From: Carnobacterium_A sp047553015 | GTDB taxonomy: Bacteria; Bacillota; Bacilli; Lactobacillales; Carnobacteriaceae | Direction: 5' to 3' | Length of the DNA: 64,000 bases | Assembly: GCF_047553015.1 (NCBI RefSeq) | Contig: NZ_CP180212.1 | Coordinates: 1,550,001 to 1,614,000, forward strand | Part shown: in pieces, positions 16,780 to 27,197 of the stretch | How the letters are laid out: each line of letters opens with the position of its first letter | Numbering within the stretch: the first letter of the stretch is position 1 | Made by a program: the position numbers and the translations under genes | Notes under the pieces: generated by a model | Databases searched by the model: none | Told to the model about the DNA's origin: nothing | What the model saw: only the letters and a program-made list of their open reading frames with translations

Positions 16780-18660
16780 TTAGAATGGATAGTCTAATTT
16801 ATCCTCTTTGTTATTAGGAAAATCGTCTTCATTTTGACTGCCTTTTACTATTTTTATTCCTTGTGGTGCAATCATTTGATTCTGAATCTTTTGTCGCTTA
16901 AAAAAGCTTCTATAATCAAAACAATCATTATTCTTTATTGTATCCGATTTAAACTCTCGTTCTTCTTTTGAAGAATTAACTAAAGTAAGAACATAGTCTT
17001 CGTCGGATAAATACCTTAAAACTACAAATAAACAATCTGTTGAAAAAGAATAGAACGCTCCTTCTACTAGAGATTTTTGATTTTTTCTTAATGCACTCAA
17101 TTCTTTTACAACTAACTGAGTCTCTTTATTTTCATTGTCCCAAGGAAACTGTCGTCTGTTATCAGGGTCCATCCCTCCTTCTAAACCGACTTCATCCCCA
17201 TAATAGATACAGGGTACTCCTGGAAGAACAAATAGCAACACGAGCGCTTGTTTTACCTTCTTGCTATTTCCTTGAAGAGCCGTAAAAATTCTAGTTGTAT
17301 CGTGACTTCCAATATTATTCAAATTATTTTTCAACGCTTCTGGTGGATAATTTTCTTTTAAATTCATGCACATCAAAACTATTTCTTGTGTGGTTGTTTG
17401 ATTATCCAATAATCCAATGATGATATCTCTAAATGGATAATTCATTACACCATGCATAATGCCCCCTTTAAGATACTGTCGCCGTTCTCCATAGGCAATT
17501 TTATTCGTCGCATCTTCCCATACTTCTCCAATTAAGACTAAATCATCTGCTGATTTATCCATCCCTCTTCTAATTCCTAATAAGAAATCATCGCTTAACT
17601 CATCTGCTACATCGATTCTCCAACCGCCAATCCCCATTTTAGACCAATATTGGATGACACTTTCATCGTTTGCATAAATGAACTCTTTTACTTCTTGATT
17701 TTCTTTATTAAGTGTTGGCAGATCTTTAATACCCCACCACGAACGAAAGTCAGTCGGAAAATGATCAAATGTGAACCACTCTTTGTAAGGACTTTCTAAT
17801 GATTGGTAAGCTCCCAAGCTACTATACGTATCAAACTGATTAAAGTAACGACTATCTGCCCCTACATGATTGAATACACCATCTAAAATGATTTTTATCC
17901 CTACTTGTTGAGACTGTGCAATTAATTCCTTAAATTGTGCTTCATCTCCAAACATAGGATCTATTTTCATGAAATCTGCTGTATCGTATTTATGGTTGCT
18001 ACGCGCTTCAAAGATAGGATTAAGGTATAAAATAGTTACACCTAATTCAACCAGATATGGTAATTTTTTAATAATACCTAATAAATTCCCACCAAAAAAT
18101 TCCCATCGAATGATTTCGCCTTCTTCATTTTTTATATATAAAGGCAAATCTTCTTGAGTAGCATAAATAAACGAATTTTTTTTACGCTCTTTTACTTCTC
18201 CATTTTCATTGCCATTATAAAATCGATCAACAAATAGTTGATACGCTACTCCGTTTTGATACCATTCTGGAGCGGGATCATCAAAAAGATAACTGGTTAA
18301 TTGGTATTGTTTAATGTCTTCTTTTTCGTAATAAATTGTTCCTTTTCCACCAAGATTGTGCTGATTGTTTCCATAGTAAATGGTTCTCACATAGTTATCT
18401 TCTTCGTACTCGATTTTAAAATGATAGAAATATAAGCCACTACCATTAGATATAGTAAAGACCGTTTTAACTGTCATCTGATTCACAGGTGTCATTTTGA
18501 TTTGGAAGCTTTCACCAAAATCTTTATGAATCATTAAATAAATCGCTTTTACACCATCTAATGAACAATCTAACTGAAACTGTACGTCACTTCCAACTTT
18601 AACCGCTCCAAATGGCGATTTATATTCTTCTTCCCATGAATGATACGTTATTTTTTCCAC
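16780..18660 (-). CDS. GH13 alpha-amylase (neopullulanase/maltogenic amylase type)
   Basis: 626 residues from a GTG start (AAAGGA seven bases upstream). An N-terminal beta-sandwich (about 1-125) precedes the barrel. The four GH13 regions are DGVFNH, GWRIDVADE (nucleophile Asp), GEVWED (acid/base Glu) and NNIGSHD. There is no signal peptide, so it acts in the cytosol. Last of six glg genes, it would trim branches or limit-dextrins left by glycogen phosphorylase, or handle maltodextrins, as the intracellular amylopullulanase-type gene does in other Bacilli glg operons. The exact specificity cannot be fixed from sequence. Confidence 0.92.
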   Translation of the reverse strand: MEKITYHSWEEEYKSPFGAVKVGSDVQFQLDCSLDGVKAIYLMIHKDFGESFQIKMTPVNQMTVKTVFTISNGSGLYFYHFKIEYEEDNYVRTIYYGNNQHNLGGKGTIYYEKEDIKQYQLTSYLFDDPAPEWYQNGVAYQLFVDRFYNGNENGEVKERKKNSFIYATQEDLPLYIKNEEGEIIRWEFFGGNLLGIIKKLPYLVELGVTILYLNPIFEARSNHKYDTADFMKIDPMFGDEAQFKELIAQSQQVGIKIILDGVFNHVGADSRYFNQFDTYSSLGAYQSLESPYKEWFTFDHFPTDFRSWWGIKDLPTLNKENQEVKEFIYANDESVIQYWSKMGIGGWRIDVADELSDDFLLGIRRGMDKSADDLVLIGEVWEDATNKIAYGERRQYLKGGIMHGVMNYPFRDIIIGLLDNQTTTQEIVLMCMNLKENYPPEALKNNLNNIGSHDTTRIFTALQGNSKKVKQALVLLFVLPGVPCIYYGDEVGLEGGMDPDNRRQFPWDNENKETQLVVKELSALRKNQKSLVEGAFYSFSTDCLFVVLRYLSDEDYVLTLVNSSKEEREFKSDTIKNNDCFDYRSFFKRQKIQNQMIAPQGIKIVKGSQNEDDFPNNKEDKLDYPF

Positions 18661-18685
18661 AACTAAATCCTTTCTTGTTTACTTA

Positions 18686-21121
18686 TTAAATCGGCTCAGT
18701 CAAAAATGGTTTCTGATGTATATCTGTTAATTGAGAATCTGTTTTCCAAATTTCTTCAGCATACCGTTGAATGGTGAAGTCAGCTGAGAATGGTCCTGAG
18801 CTTGCAATATTCATGAGTGATTTTTGATTCCATTCCATTTTGTTTTTATACAATGCATCAATTTCTTCTTGTGCTTGAATGTAACTATCAAAATCTTTTA
18901 ACAAAAAGTATTCATCATTGTGATAAACGAGAGAATCAAAAATAGCACGGCCTTCCATTTCAATATTCGGAATTGTTCCATCAATAAGCGTGTTTAAGAC
19001 TTGCTTTAATCTTGGATTCGTTTCATATATTTCTCTTGGGTGATACGAACCATTTTCATTAAGAATTTCTACTTCTTGATCGTTTAAACCAAACAAGAAC
19101 AAGTTGTCTTCTCCTACAAAATCTCTTATTTCTACATTAGCTCCATCCAGTGTCGCAATCGTTAATGCACCGTTTAACATCAATTTCATATTGCTTGTCC
19201 CGGATGCTTCTTTACCGGCTAGCGAAATCTGTTCGCTAACTTCAGCAGCTGGAATAATCAGTTCAGCTAATGAAACACCATAATTTTCGACAAAAACAAT
19301 TTTTAGCTTATCGCCAATTTCTGAATCGTTATTAACTAATTCAGCAAGAGCATTAATTAATTTGATAATTTGTTTTGCATAAGAATAACTTGGTGCAGCT
19401 TTTGCTCCAAAAATAAAGACACGTGACTGAATAGCTAGTGTTGGGTCTTCTTTGATTTTCAAATACCGATCAATAATGTGCAAGACATTTAATAATTGTC
19501 TCTTATAGGCATGCAATCGTTTAATTTGAACATCAAATAAAGCTTCAGGATTTATTTCGATGCCCATTTCATTTTTTGTATAGGCTGCAAATTTTTCTTT
19601 ATTTGCTAATTTAATCGTACCTAATTTATCCAATGTTTCTTGATCAGCAATAAAAGCTTTGAAAAGTTTTAATTCAGCTGGATTCGTTTTCCAATCTGTT
19701 CCAATTTTATCGTCAATTAACTTTGTTAATTCTTCGTTTGCCAAATGCAACCAACGTCTTTGGGTAATGCCGTTAGTTTTGTTATTAAATTTAGCTGGAT
19801 ACATTTGGTAAAAATCATTTAATACATCGTGCATTAAAATTTCAGTATGCAGCTTCGCTACTCCATTCACACTATGGCTTCCGACAATCGCTAGATGAGC
19901 CATTTTGACGTAACCATCAGCAATAATGGCTGTTCGGTAAGTTAAATCTGGACCATATAAGGGCAGTTTTTTTTCAATATGCCTACGATTAATTTCTTCA
20001 ATCACTTGATAAATACGCGGCAACAAATTTCTAACCATATCAATTGGCCATTTTTCCATCGCTTCTTGTAAAACAGTGTGATTGGTGTAACTCATTGTCT
20101 TTTTAGTAATTTCCCAAGCCTGTTCCCAGCTCAAATCTTCTTCATCTAGAAGCACGCGCATTAATTCTGGGATTGCTAGTGACGGGTGAGTATCATTGAT
20201 ATGAATCGCAATTTTATCTGGAAAATTTTGCCATGAAAGTCCTGTTTGTTTGTAGTATTGAATGATGCTCTGAATACCCGCTGAAGTAAAGAAATATTCT
20301 TGACGTAAGCGAAGAGTTTGTCCTTCATGATTGGAATCATCTGGATACAAGACTTCTGTAATCTGATTGACCTGTTCTCTCTCAGCAATAGTATGGTAGT
20401 GAATTTCTTCTTCTGGCGGAATTTCAGCAGACCAAAGGCGTAAATTATTTACAACGTCATTTTGGTACCCAACCATTCCTGTATCATAAGGTACGGCTAA
20501 AATATTTTGTGTATTAAAATAAGTTGGCTTCAAATGACCATTAGCAGCTTCAACTAAGCCAACTTGACCACCAAAACGAACAGTTACTGCTTTGTTTTCT
20601 TTGCGAACTTCCCAGACATTTCCGTTTCTTAACCAGTTATCTGGTAGTTCAACTTGATAACCATCAACAAATTTTTGTTGGAATAATCCATAACGATAGC
20701 GAATACCGTTTCCGTTTCCTGGCAAGCCTAATGAAGCGATTGAGTCCATAAAGCAAGAAGCTAGACGTCCTAAGCCACCGTTTCCAAGAGCTGGGTCAGC
20801 TTCTGATTTTGTGATTTCTTCAAAATCTAATCCCATATCTAATAATCCATCTCGCACTGTATCCAAAATACCCAGGTTTAATAAATTACTTTTTAGCATT
20901 CGACCAGGCAAAAATTCAATTGAAAAATAATAAACTTGTTTGACTTGTTCATTTAAGTATTTTTTATTGGTTTTATTCCAATCATCTGAATATGAAAACC
21001 TCAGATAATTTCCTAAAGCTGTGTATTGCTGGATTGGTGTTGAATTTTTTATATCAAATGCATACATATTTTCAAATGTTTGACTAAATTCTTCTTTAAA
21101 TTGCTTTTTTGTTAAGTCCAT
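18686..21121 (-). CDS. glgP: Glycogen phosphorylase
   Basis: 811 residues, full length for the GT35 family. Visible landmarks are ALGNGGLGRLASCFMDS, HINDTHPSLAIPELMR, FGAKAAPSYSYAKQIIK and the pyridoxal-phosphate lysine region GTSNMKLMLNGALTI. It releases glucose-1-phosphate from non-reducing ends of glycogen in the cytosol. It follows glgA after a 156-base gap that contains a terminator-like hairpin, unlike the tight junctions elsewhere in the operon. GGAGG precedes the ATG. Confidence 0.97.
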   Translation of the reverse strand: MDLTKKQFKEEFSQTFENMYAFDIKNSTPIQQYTALGNYLRFSYSDDWNKTNKKYLNEQVKQVYYFSIEFLPGRMLKSNLLNLGILDTVRDGLLDMGLDFEEITKSEADPALGNGGLGRLASCFMDSIASLGLPGNGNGIRYRYGLFQQKFVDGYQVELPDNWLRNGNVWEVRKENKAVTVRFGGQVGLVEAANGHLKPTYFNTQNILAVPYDTGMVGYQNDVVNNLRLWSAEIPPEEEIHYHTIAEREQVNQITEVLYPDDSNHEGQTLRLRQEYFFTSAGIQSIIQYYKQTGLSWQNFPDKIAIHINDTHPSLAIPELMRVLLDEEDLSWEQAWEITKKTMSYTNHTVLQEAMEKWPIDMVRNLLPRIYQVIEEINRRHIEKKLPLYGPDLTYRTAIIADGYVKMAHLAIVGSHSVNGVAKLHTEILMHDVLNDFYQMYPAKFNNKTNGITQRRWLHLANEELTKLIDDKIGTDWKTNPAELKLFKAFIADQETLDKLGTIKLANKEKFAAYTKNEMGIEINPEALFDVQIKRLHAYKRQLLNVLHIIDRYLKIKEDPTLAIQSRVFIFGAKAAPSYSYAKQIIKLINALAELVNNDSEIGDKLKIVFVENYGVSLAELIIPAAEVSEQISLAGKEASGTSNMKLMLNGALTIATLDGANVEIRDFVGEDNLFLFGLNDQEVEILNENGSYHPREIYETNPRLKQVLNTLIDGTIPNIEMEGRAIFDSLVYHNDEYFLLKDFDSYIQAQEEIDALYKNKMEWNQKSLMNIASSGPFSADFTIQRYAEEIWKTDSQLTDIHQKPFLTEPI

Positions 21122-21170
21122 TTTTATCCTCCATCCTCATTGAAAATCAACACACTTATTTTTTTAGAAT

Positions 21171-21235
21171 AAAAAGTCCCATTTTTGAGTAAAGTCAAAA
21201 GACCTCTTACAATTACTCAACTATCAGGACTTTTT
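21171..21235 (-). terminator. Terminator-like hairpin between glgA and glgP
   Basis: The outer arms AAAAAGTCC and GGACTTTTT and the inner TTGAGTAA/TTACTCAA arms form an extended hairpin. On the minus strand it ends in a T run. It could partly uncouple glgP and the amylase from the synthesis genes. Confidence 0.6.
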
Positions 21236-21276
21236 ATACATTATTGTGTCTGTTAATCTATGAGTTTTTAGTTTTT

Positions 21277-22722
21277 TTATTCGTATTCTATTAAAGACTG
21301 GTAATGCTGTATATAAACTTCTGTAGACTTCTTCCAACTATTGTCTTGAGTCATAGCTCGTTTGATTAAAGCTTTCCACTGTTTAGGTTTATCGTAATAA
21401 ACTGTAATCGCTTGATCAATCGTTTTCATCATCACATGACCGCGGTAATCATAAAAGCTAAATCCTGTTCCTTCACCTGTGACAGCATTATAAGGGATGA
21501 CCGTATCTTTTAGACCACCTGTTTCATGAACAATCGGTAAGGTGCCATATCTAAGAGAATACAACTGGGATAAACCACAAGGTTCGAATGCTGATGGCAT
21601 AATAAACAAGTCACTACCTGCGTATATTTGCTGCGCTAAAGTTGTGTCAAAATCAATGATCGCTTTGAATTTTTCTGGATAGCGCCAATTAAAGTAACGG
21701 AAACTTTCCTCGTACTCTGCTTCACCTGTTCCTAGGATTAATACTTGTATATCACGCTTCATCAACTCGTCCATTTGTTCTCGTAACAAATGACACCCTT
21801 TTTGAGCAGTCAACCGACTGACCATAGCCATAAGAGGAACGGTCGAATCAACAGGCAGCCCAACTCTTTCTTGCAATAAGGCTTTATCTTTTGATTTGCC
21901 GCTTAACGCTTTAATCGTAAAGTGATGGCTAATTTTTTTATCTGTTTCAGGATTAAATTCATCGTAATCAATCCCATTTAAAATACCACTTAACTTATCT
22001 TTATTTTGACGCAAGACACCATCTAAATTTTCTCCAAAATAAGGCGTTTGAATTTCATTTGCATAGGTTGGACTAACTGTGGTTACTTGATCCGCAAAGA
22101 ATATTCCACCTTTTAATACGTTCACGTCTTCATAATATTTTAAACCGTGTTCATGATAAGCATTGTAGCCTATTCCATACCAATCTGATAGGACGGTCTG
22201 GCTATAGACACCTTGAAACTGCAAGTTATGAATTGTTAAGACTGTTTTAATTTTTTGGTAATCTTTTATCCACTGATATTTATCTTTTAGTAATACAGGA
22301 ATAATCGCTGTATGCCAGTCATTTAAATGGAGAACGTCTGGAATAAAATCGATTTTTTCCATCATTTCACAAATAGCTTGAGAAAAGAAAGCAAATCGCT
22401 CCCCGTCATCTGTGTATCCGTATAAGTTAGGCCGATCAAAATAATATAAATTATCAATAAAATAATAGGTTACTTTATCTTTAACCAATCGTTTCAATCC
22501 ACAAAATTGATTTCGCCAACCCACTTTCACTTCGAATGACAAAACATCCTCTAGCTGATCTTTGTATTTTTGAGGCATTGTCGTATGAAAAGGTAAAACA
22601 ACTGCAACATCGACTCCTTGCTGGATAAGCTCTTTTGGCAAAGCTCCAGCAACATCTCCTAATCCACCTGTTTTGAAAAACGGTGCGCACTCTGCCGCTG
22701 CAAATAGTACTTTCATTGTCAT
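21277..22722 (-). CDS. glgA: Glycogen synthase (ADP-glucose)
   Basis: 481 residues, typical for GT5. KTGGLGDVAGALPKEL near the N-terminus is the ADP-glucose-binding KTGGL motif. HNLQFQGVY, LNGIDYDEFNP, MVSRLTAQKG and MPSAFEPCGLSQLYSLRYG follow in order. It elongates alpha-1,4-glucan from ADP-glucose in the cytosol. Its ATG directly follows the glgD stop (TAAATG), so translation is coupled. An in-frame ATG two codons later (MKVLFAAAE) is an alternative start. Confidence 0.97.
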   Translation of the reverse strand: MTMKVLFAAAECAPFFKTGGLGDVAGALPKELIQQGVDVAVVLPFHTTMPQKYKDQLEDVLSFEVKVGWRNQFCGLKRLVKDKVTYYFIDNLYYFDRPNLYGYTDDGERFAFFSQAICEMMEKIDFIPDVLHLNDWHTAIIPVLLKDKYQWIKDYQKIKTVLTIHNLQFQGVYSQTVLSDWYGIGYNAYHEHGLKYYEDVNVLKGGIFFADQVTTVSPTYANEIQTPYFGENLDGVLRQNKDKLSGILNGIDYDEFNPETDKKISHHFTIKALSGKSKDKALLQERVGLPVDSTVPLMAMVSRLTAQKGCHLLREQMDELMKRDIQVLILGTGEAEYEESFRYFNWRYPEKFKAIIDFDTTLAQQIYAGSDLFIMPSAFEPCGLSQLYSLRYGTLPIVHETGGLKDTVIPYNAVTGEGTGFSFYDYRGHVMMKTIDQAITVYYDKPKQWKALIKRAMTQDNSWKKSTEVYIQHYQSLIEYE

Positions 22723-23898
22723 TTAGGCTTTAACTCCTCTCTCAGGTTCAACAACTGTATTTTTCTTAATCACTTTAATGTTGTCTGCTGTACCTTTTAA
22801 GTGGACACCTTCGCCTATTTTAACACCCTTATCAAGAATAACGTATTCCAAAGAAGAGCCTGAGCCAATTTGGCTACCTTGCATCACAATCGAATGATTA
22901 ATTTTGGCATCTTTAGCAATCGTTACTTTACGGAAAATCAATGAGTTTTCTACTTCTCCTTCAACCAAGCAATCACTGGCAAATTGTGCATTTTTTACTT
23001 TTGCGTCTTTTGAGTAGAAAGTTGGGGCACCATTTTTTACTTTTGTAATAATTGAATCCCCTCTAGTCAATAGCGCGTTGTAATTTTTTTCATTCAACAT
23101 ATCCATATTCGCATCAAAATAACTTTGGATGCTGTTGATATTTTTCAAATAACCAGTATATTCGTAGCCAATGACAGTTATCTCATCTAAGTGGTCTTTA
23201 AATAAAAGCATCGTTTCACTTCTTAGTTTATTTTTACCTGCCTGAGTTGCCAATTCAACAAATTTTTTCGAAGTCATAATGGCAATATCCATATTTACAG
23301 GTGCTTTATCTCTATTAGCTCCTAGCTTATCAAATGAAACCAAATTTGTGATTCGATCTGTCGCTTGGCCTTCAAACAGAAGATAAGTCTCGTCTTCGCT
23401 TGCGTTGCAAGTAGATTGGACCATATTTTTGTAAACAACTGTGACATCTGCCTTTTTTTCTTGATGGTAGCGTAAAAGTGCTTTGATATCAATGTTACAC
23501 AACATTTTAGTCCCCATCATAACAACGTATTCTGATTTTGAACGAATAACATAATGAATTTGATCATGATAAAAACTATTGATTTGATCTGCTTTACCCA
23601 TCTCTACTGCTTCTCTTATCGCTGTTTCGGTATGTGGAAATAAGCCACCACCAATAGATGAATCTAAGCCCCAAGAAGCTCCACTACGAATGTGGTCATG
23701 CAGTGAACGGCCATTTCCTGCTATGAAGAAAGCAGCAGAATTAACAGCAGCGCTGTGAAGACTAGTAAAAGGAAAGTCAATCAAGCGATAACGACAGCCA
23801 AAGGGTAAGGATGAAATAGAACGCTTCTCCGTTAAAGGCAAGAGCTTTGAATCATCCTCTTTTAAATTTAAAATGGCGCTAATCTTATTTTTCATCAT
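22723..23898 (-). CDS. glgD: Glucose-1-phosphate adenylyltransferase, GlgD subunit
   Basis: 391 residues of the nucleotidyltransferase plus left-handed beta-helix fold. Compared with GlgC the N-terminal loop is degenerate: LKEDDSKLLPLTEKRS replaces the GGxGxRLxxLT loop, so it is the regulatory or non-catalytic partner by family knowledge. FGCRYRLIDFPFTS and the hexapeptide region (VMQGSQIGSGSSLEYVILD) are intact. It overlaps glgC by 14 bases, with GGAGG before the tandem ATG codons. GlgC and GlgD together form the ADP-glucose pyrophosphorylase of many Bacilli. Confidence 0.95.
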   Translation of the reverse strand: MMKNKISAILNLKEDDSKLLPLTEKRSISSLPFGCRYRLIDFPFTSLHSAAVNSAAFFIAGNGRSLHDHIRSGASWGLDSSIGGGLFPHTETAIREAVEMGKADQINSFYHDQIHYVIRSKSEYVVMMGTKMLCNIDIKALLRYHQEKKADVTVVYKNMVQSTCNASEDETYLLFEGQATDRITNLVSFDKLGANRDKAPVNMDIAIMTSKKFVELATQAGKNKLRSETMLLFKDHLDEITVIGYEYTGYLKNINSIQSYFDANMDMLNEKNYNALLTRGDSIITKVKNGAPTFYSKDAKVKNAQFASDCLVEGEVENSLIFRKVTIAKDAKINHSIVMQGSQIGSGSSLEYVILDKGVKIGEGVHLKGTADNIKVIKKNTVVEPERGVKA

Positions 23899-25036
23899 CT
23901 GTTAGTCCTCCAATCTCTTCGTTATATCCTACGACCATAATTTCTTTTTCCTTGCCAACAAGGTAAGCCCCGTCGTGTATTTTAGCATTATCGCCAATAA
24001 TAGCGTATTTAATTGTTACGTTTTCACCGATTGTAACACCTGACATGACAATACTATTTTCTACGATTGATCCTTTTCCCACTTTAACATGGTGAGACAA
24101 AATAGAATGAGTAATATCACCAGCGATGTAACACCCGTCAACGATCATTGCATCCGTTACAGTTGATGTTTCTGTCAAGAATTGAGGAGGAGCTGATGGA
24201 TTTTGAGAATAAATACGCCAATCTGAATTCCGGATGTTTAATGCATGAGTCGGATCTAAAAATTCCATATTTGCTTCCCATAAGCTTTCGATTGTCCCAA
24301 CATCTTTCCAGTAATCTGTGAAAGCATAAGCAAAAATATTTTCTCCATTGCCTAAATAAGCTGGAATAACGTCTTTTCCAAAATCTTCTAATTCTCTTCT
24401 TTTTGATTGATCTTCGTCTAGGTATTTTTTTAATAAAGCCCAATCAAAAATGTAAACACCCATCGAAGCTAAATTGCTTTTAGGCTTTTCAGGTTTTTCT
24501 TCAAATTCAATGATACGATCTGTTTGATCGGTATTCATAATACCAAAACGGGGAGCTTCCTCAATAGGAACAGGGATAACACCAACTGTTAAAGCTGCTT
24601 TTTTCAGCTTATGAAAATCTAACATTTTTTGGTAATCCATTTTATAAATATGATCACCTGAAAGAACTAAAACGTAATCAGGATTGTGCTGGTCAATAAA
24701 GCTACTATTTTGATATATCGCATTCGCTGTGCCTTTAAACCATTTTTCGCCATCAACACTTGCATAAGGCTGCAGGATAGTTGCGCCGCCATTGTGAACG
24801 TTTAGTCCCCAAGCTTCTCCGTTGCCTACGTGTTTATTTAATTCTCTAGGCTGATATTGTGTGACCACACCAACATTTTTAATACCAGAATTAACACAGT
24901 TACTTAAAGCAAAATCAATAATCCGATATTTCCCACCAAAAGGAACAGCTGGTTTAGCTATTTCTTTTGTTAATTTACCTAAACGGGAACCTTGTCCACC
25001 CGCTAAAATCATTGCCAACGTTTCAATTTTTCTCAT
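23885..25036 (-). CDS. glgC: Glucose-1-phosphate adenylyltransferase, catalytic subunit
   Basis: 383 residues. The catalytic loop LAGGQGSRLGKLTKEIAKPA and the substrate site FGGKYRIIDFALSNC, YKMDYQKML and IIEFEEKPEKP are intact, followed by a C-terminal beta-helix. It makes ADP-glucose from ATP and glucose-1-phosphate, the committed step of glycogen synthesis. It lies 56 bases after glgB and overlaps glgD, consistent with a stoichiometric GlgCD complex. Confidence 0.97.
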   Translation of the reverse strand: MRKIETLAMILAGGQGSRLGKLTKEIAKPAVPFGGKYRIIDFALSNCVNSGIKNVGVVTQYQPRELNKHVGNGEAWGLNVHNGGATILQPYASVDGEKWFKGTANAIYQNSSFIDQHNPDYVLVLSGDHIYKMDYQKMLDFHKLKKAALTVGVIPVPIEEAPRFGIMNTDQTDRIIEFEEKPEKPKSNLASMGVYIFDWALLKKYLDEDQSKRRELEDFGKDVIPAYLGNGENIFAYAFTDYWKDVGTIESLWEANMEFLDPTHALNIRNSDWRIYSQNPSAPPQFLTETSTVTDAMIVDGCYIAGDITHSILSHHVKVGKGSIVENSIVMSGVTIGENVTIKYAIIGDNAKIHDGAYLVGKEKEIMVVGYNEEIGGLTDDEK

Positions 25037-25092
25037 ATTACTCGAAAAAGAGCCTAGTCAAACTGACTCTTCCTCTACCCCCCTTTTTAGAT

Positions 25093-27021
25093 TTAATCAG
25101 CTTTTGGTACGCCTTTTATTCTTTTAGGTCTTACTATCACTACGCTCATAGCTGGAATAATGAGTTCAATGTGATGGTCTTGTCGATTTAATGGCTCATT
25201 GATTGTCTTTAGTAAACCTTGGTCTTTCGTCCATACACCCCCAAATTCACTCATTTCAGTATTTAATAATTCTTCATAACTACCTTCAAATGGAACACCT
25301 ACTTTATAAGTAGGGCGTTCAATTGGCATAAAATTACAAATAATAATTAAAAAATCACGTGCTTTCTTACCTTTTCTAATAAAAGTTAATATACTTTGCT
25401 CACTATTATCGGCATCTAAAATGTCAATTCCCGATGGATCGTGGTCTATTTCCCACAAAGCTCTTTCTTTTTTATACAACTCGTTGATTGTTTTTGTAAA
25501 ATAATGGTGTTTGTTATTCATCTCGTCTTCTAGACTTGTCCATTCCAATTCAGAATGAACACGCCACTCTAAAAATTGACCAAATTCGTTGCCCATAAAG
25601 TCTAATTTTTTACCTGGATGAGTCATCTTATACACTTCCATCACACGTAAACTAGCAAATTGGTTGTAACGATCACCAGGCATTTTATGCATCAATGATT
25701 TTTTTCCATGAACCACTTCATCATGAGAAAAAGGTAAAATAAATTGTTCATTGAACGTATACATGAATGAAAAAGTAATTAAATTAAAATGAAATTTTCT
25801 TTGATGTGGTTCTAATTCAAAGAATCTTAAGGTATCATTCATCCACCCCATATTCCATTTGTAATTAAATCCTAATCCTCCTTGAGCCACAGGTGTTGTC
25901 ACGTTAGACCAAGCGGTACTTTCTTCGGCAATCATCAACGCTTGTGGATGACGATATAAAATGGTTGTATTTAATTTTTTGATAAAGTCGACACCAGCTG
26001 TATTATGATTGCTTCCATCTTCATTAGGCGTCCAAGGGCCTTCATCATAGTCTAGGTACAACATACTTGAAACGGCATCTACTCTCAGACCATCTAAATG
26101 AAATTGTTCTATCCAGAATAACGCATTAGAAATTAAAAAACTCTGTACTTGCGTTTTACCGAGATCAAAATTCATCGTTCCCCATCTAAAATTTTGAGCT
26201 TTATTTGTATCTGTGTATTCAAATTGAGCTGTACCATCAAAATAAGCCATGCCATAATCGTTGCGATTAAAATGTCCCGGAACCCAGTCCATGATAACGC
26301 CTAAGTGTGCTTGATGAGCAGCTTCAACAAAATTTTGAAACTCTTCCATTGTTCCATATTTAGATGAAATAGCGTAATAGCCGGTTAACTGATAGCCCCA
26401 AGAAGCATCAAGCGGGTGTTCCATTAATGGCATAAACTCAATGTGTGTGTATCCCATCTCTTTTACGTAAGGGATGAGTTCGTTTTGTAATTCAGCCATA
26501 CTGTACCACGAGCCATCAGCATGGCATTTCCATGAACTTAAATGAACTTCGTAAATATTCATCGGGCGTGTTGTATTCGTGTATCTTTTTTTATTTGCCA
26601 TCCATAAACTATCTCGCCATTTCTTTTGCGGTAAGTCTTTCACTACTGATGCATCTTTAGGACGCACTTCAAAAGCATAAGCATAAGGATCAATTTTCAA
26701 CTTTAATTCTCCATTTGCTTGTTCAATTAAATATTTATAACAGTGCCCTTCTTGTGCCATAGGTGTGAAAACTGTCCAAGAACCAGTCTTGTTTACTTTT
26801 TCCATTTCTAATCCGTCAGTCCAACTACAAAAATCTCCTACTAGAGAAACTTTTTTTGCATGAGGTGCCCATACAGTAAATCGAAAACCTTCAGTCCCCT
26901 CATAAATTTCATAAGAACAACCTAACGCCAAGTAGCTATCAAAATGTTGACCTGTATTGAATAAATACATTTCTTTTTCTAATAATGCTTGATTTGTTTC
27001 TTTATTCACTTGTTTAACCAA
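25093..27021 (-). CDS. glgB: 1,4-alpha-glucan branching enzyme
   Basis: The TTG at 27021 is chosen as start because AAAGGAG lies nine bases upstream; an ATG at 27066 would put that site inside the gene. The product has 642 residues: a CBM48 domain at the N-terminus (GFRFTVWAPHAKKVSLVGDF) and a GH13 barrel with DWVPGHF, GLRVDAVSSMLY, IAEESTAW and LPFSHDEVVHGK, followed by an all-beta C-terminal domain. It introduces alpha-1,6 branches. As first gene of glgBCDAP-amylase it carries the operon's control region, including a cre-like site at 27198. Confidence 0.95.
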   Translation of the reverse strand: MVKQVNKETNQALLEKEMYLFNTGQHFDSYLALGCSYEIYEGTEGFRFTVWAPHAKKVSLVGDFCSWTDGLEMEKVNKTGSWTVFTPMAQEGHCYKYLIEQANGELKLKIDPYAYAFEVRPKDASVVKDLPQKKWRDSLWMANKKRYTNTTRPMNIYEVHLSSWKCHADGSWYSMAELQNELIPYVKEMGYTHIEFMPLMEHPLDASWGYQLTGYYAISSKYGTMEEFQNFVEAAHQAHLGVIMDWVPGHFNRNDYGMAYFDGTAQFEYTDTNKAQNFRWGTMNFDLGKTQVQSFLISNALFWIEQFHLDGLRVDAVSSMLYLDYDEGPWTPNEDGSNHNTAGVDFIKKLNTTILYRHPQALMIAEESTAWSNVTTPVAQGGLGFNYKWNMGWMNDTLRFFELEPHQRKFHFNLITFSFMYTFNEQFILPFSHDEVVHGKKSLMHKMPGDRYNQFASLRVMEVYKMTHPGKKLDFMGNEFGQFLEWRVHSELEWTSLEDEMNNKHHYFTKTINELYKKERALWEIDHDPSGIDILDADNSEQSILTFIRKGKKARDFLIIICNFMPIERPTYKVGVPFEGSYEELLNTEMSEFGGVWTKDQGLLKTINEPLNRQDHHIELIIPAMSVVIVRPKRIKGVPKAD

Positions 27022-27197
27022 TTGTTGGGACTCCTTTCTATAAAAAAAGATAAACAAACTATACACTCATTATTTTATCATTTTTCATTCATAATAACAT
27101 CATTTATCTCTTGCCTTACCTAATTAACTGCTTACAGCAAGAAAAACCCTATCTTATCAAGCACTTAGACACTACCCACTTGACATGCAACTATTTT

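Noticed and set aside
24138..24443. Open frame antiparallel or frame-shifted within glgC
   Set aside because: It lies wholly within an unambiguous glgC and has an Arg/Ser-rich composition typical of an out-of-frame reading.
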